A stretch of 64,000 bases of DNA from Candidatus Poribacteria bacterium (GTDB lineage: Bacteria > Poribacteria > WGA-4E > JAJDTR01), in NCBI GenBank assembly GCA_028820655.1, contig JAPPIK010000056.1, forward strand, positions 437,486 through 501,485. The letters are read 5' to 3'. The notes under the pieces are model-generated. The model saw nothing but the letters and a program-made list of their open reading frames with translations. It was not told where the DNA came from and ran no database searches. A program made the translations under genes and the position numbers. Position 1 is the stretch's first letter. Every line of letters begins with the position of its first letter. This document shows positions 63,947 through 64,000 of the stretch, piece by piece.

Positions 63947-64000
63947 CTGTAATTACCCCCAAAAACTAGACAGTTAGATAAGTAATCTTTTCGACTAGAA

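Overview
The window reads as a chromosomal segment of a free-living, Gram-negative-type bacterium. It carries housekeeping genes (end of gpmI, mutS2, dnaG, rpoD, pyrG, holA, purA, rplM, rpsI, hslVU) and five tRNA genes. Several lipoproteins, a porin, TolC proteins and an RND pump show that there is an outer membrane. Two phytanoyl-CoA-dioxygenase-like proteins, LarA-like and RraA-like proteins, a DUF6785 membrane protein, a ceramidase-like protein and a CotH/lamin-tail secreted protein together resemble what I know of uncultured lineages such as Candidatus Poribacteria. That placement is an inference from gene content; no rRNA gene is present to test it.

Layout. 1-8632: gpmI end, tRNA-Gly, a TPR membrane protein, mutS2, dnaG, rpoD and two tRNAs, all on the + strand. 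9334-16082: MscS-like channel, RraA-like protein (- strand), a lipoprotein cyclophilin abutting a KamA-like radical SAM enzyme, pyrG and a LarA-like protein. 16124-34764: scattered metabolic and envelope genes, including a porin/beta-helix lipoprotein pair and a 1429-residue secreted CotH protein. 34866-37793 (- strand): rplM, rpsI, purA, a tRNA-Lys gene split by a group I intron, tRNA-Glu and a terminator. 38825-44802: an integral membrane protein, hslVU and three oxidoreductase/dioxygenase genes. 45144-48554: three glycosyltransferases. 48978-63946 (- strand): a heavy-metal, probably copper/silver, efflux and detoxification region with three TolC proteins, an adaptor carrying six metal-binding motifs, a CusA/CzcA pump, a DUF3347 protein and a multicopper oxidase.

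The most striking item is the 357-nt group I intron in the anticodon loop of tRNA-Lys(UUU) at 35029-35385. It has a GAAA-capped P2-like stem, a perfect 7-bp P7, the conserved AAGATATAGTCC segment, a U.G pair at the 5' splice site and a terminal G. Insertion position and guide pairing match the intron of cyanobacterial tRNA-Leu(UAA), but the host tRNA is lysine. Second is the metal-efflux region: five CPMHP/CPDHP-type motifs lie in a row inside one part of the adaptor, two of them within a fresh 177-bp tandem duplication, and a related motif interrupts the pump itself.

Recognisable sigma-70 promoters (TTGACA-17-TATAAT and close variants) precede several RNA and protein genes, so the organism seems to use classical promoter signals. 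No CRISPR array, insertion sequence, prophage or replication origin was recognised.
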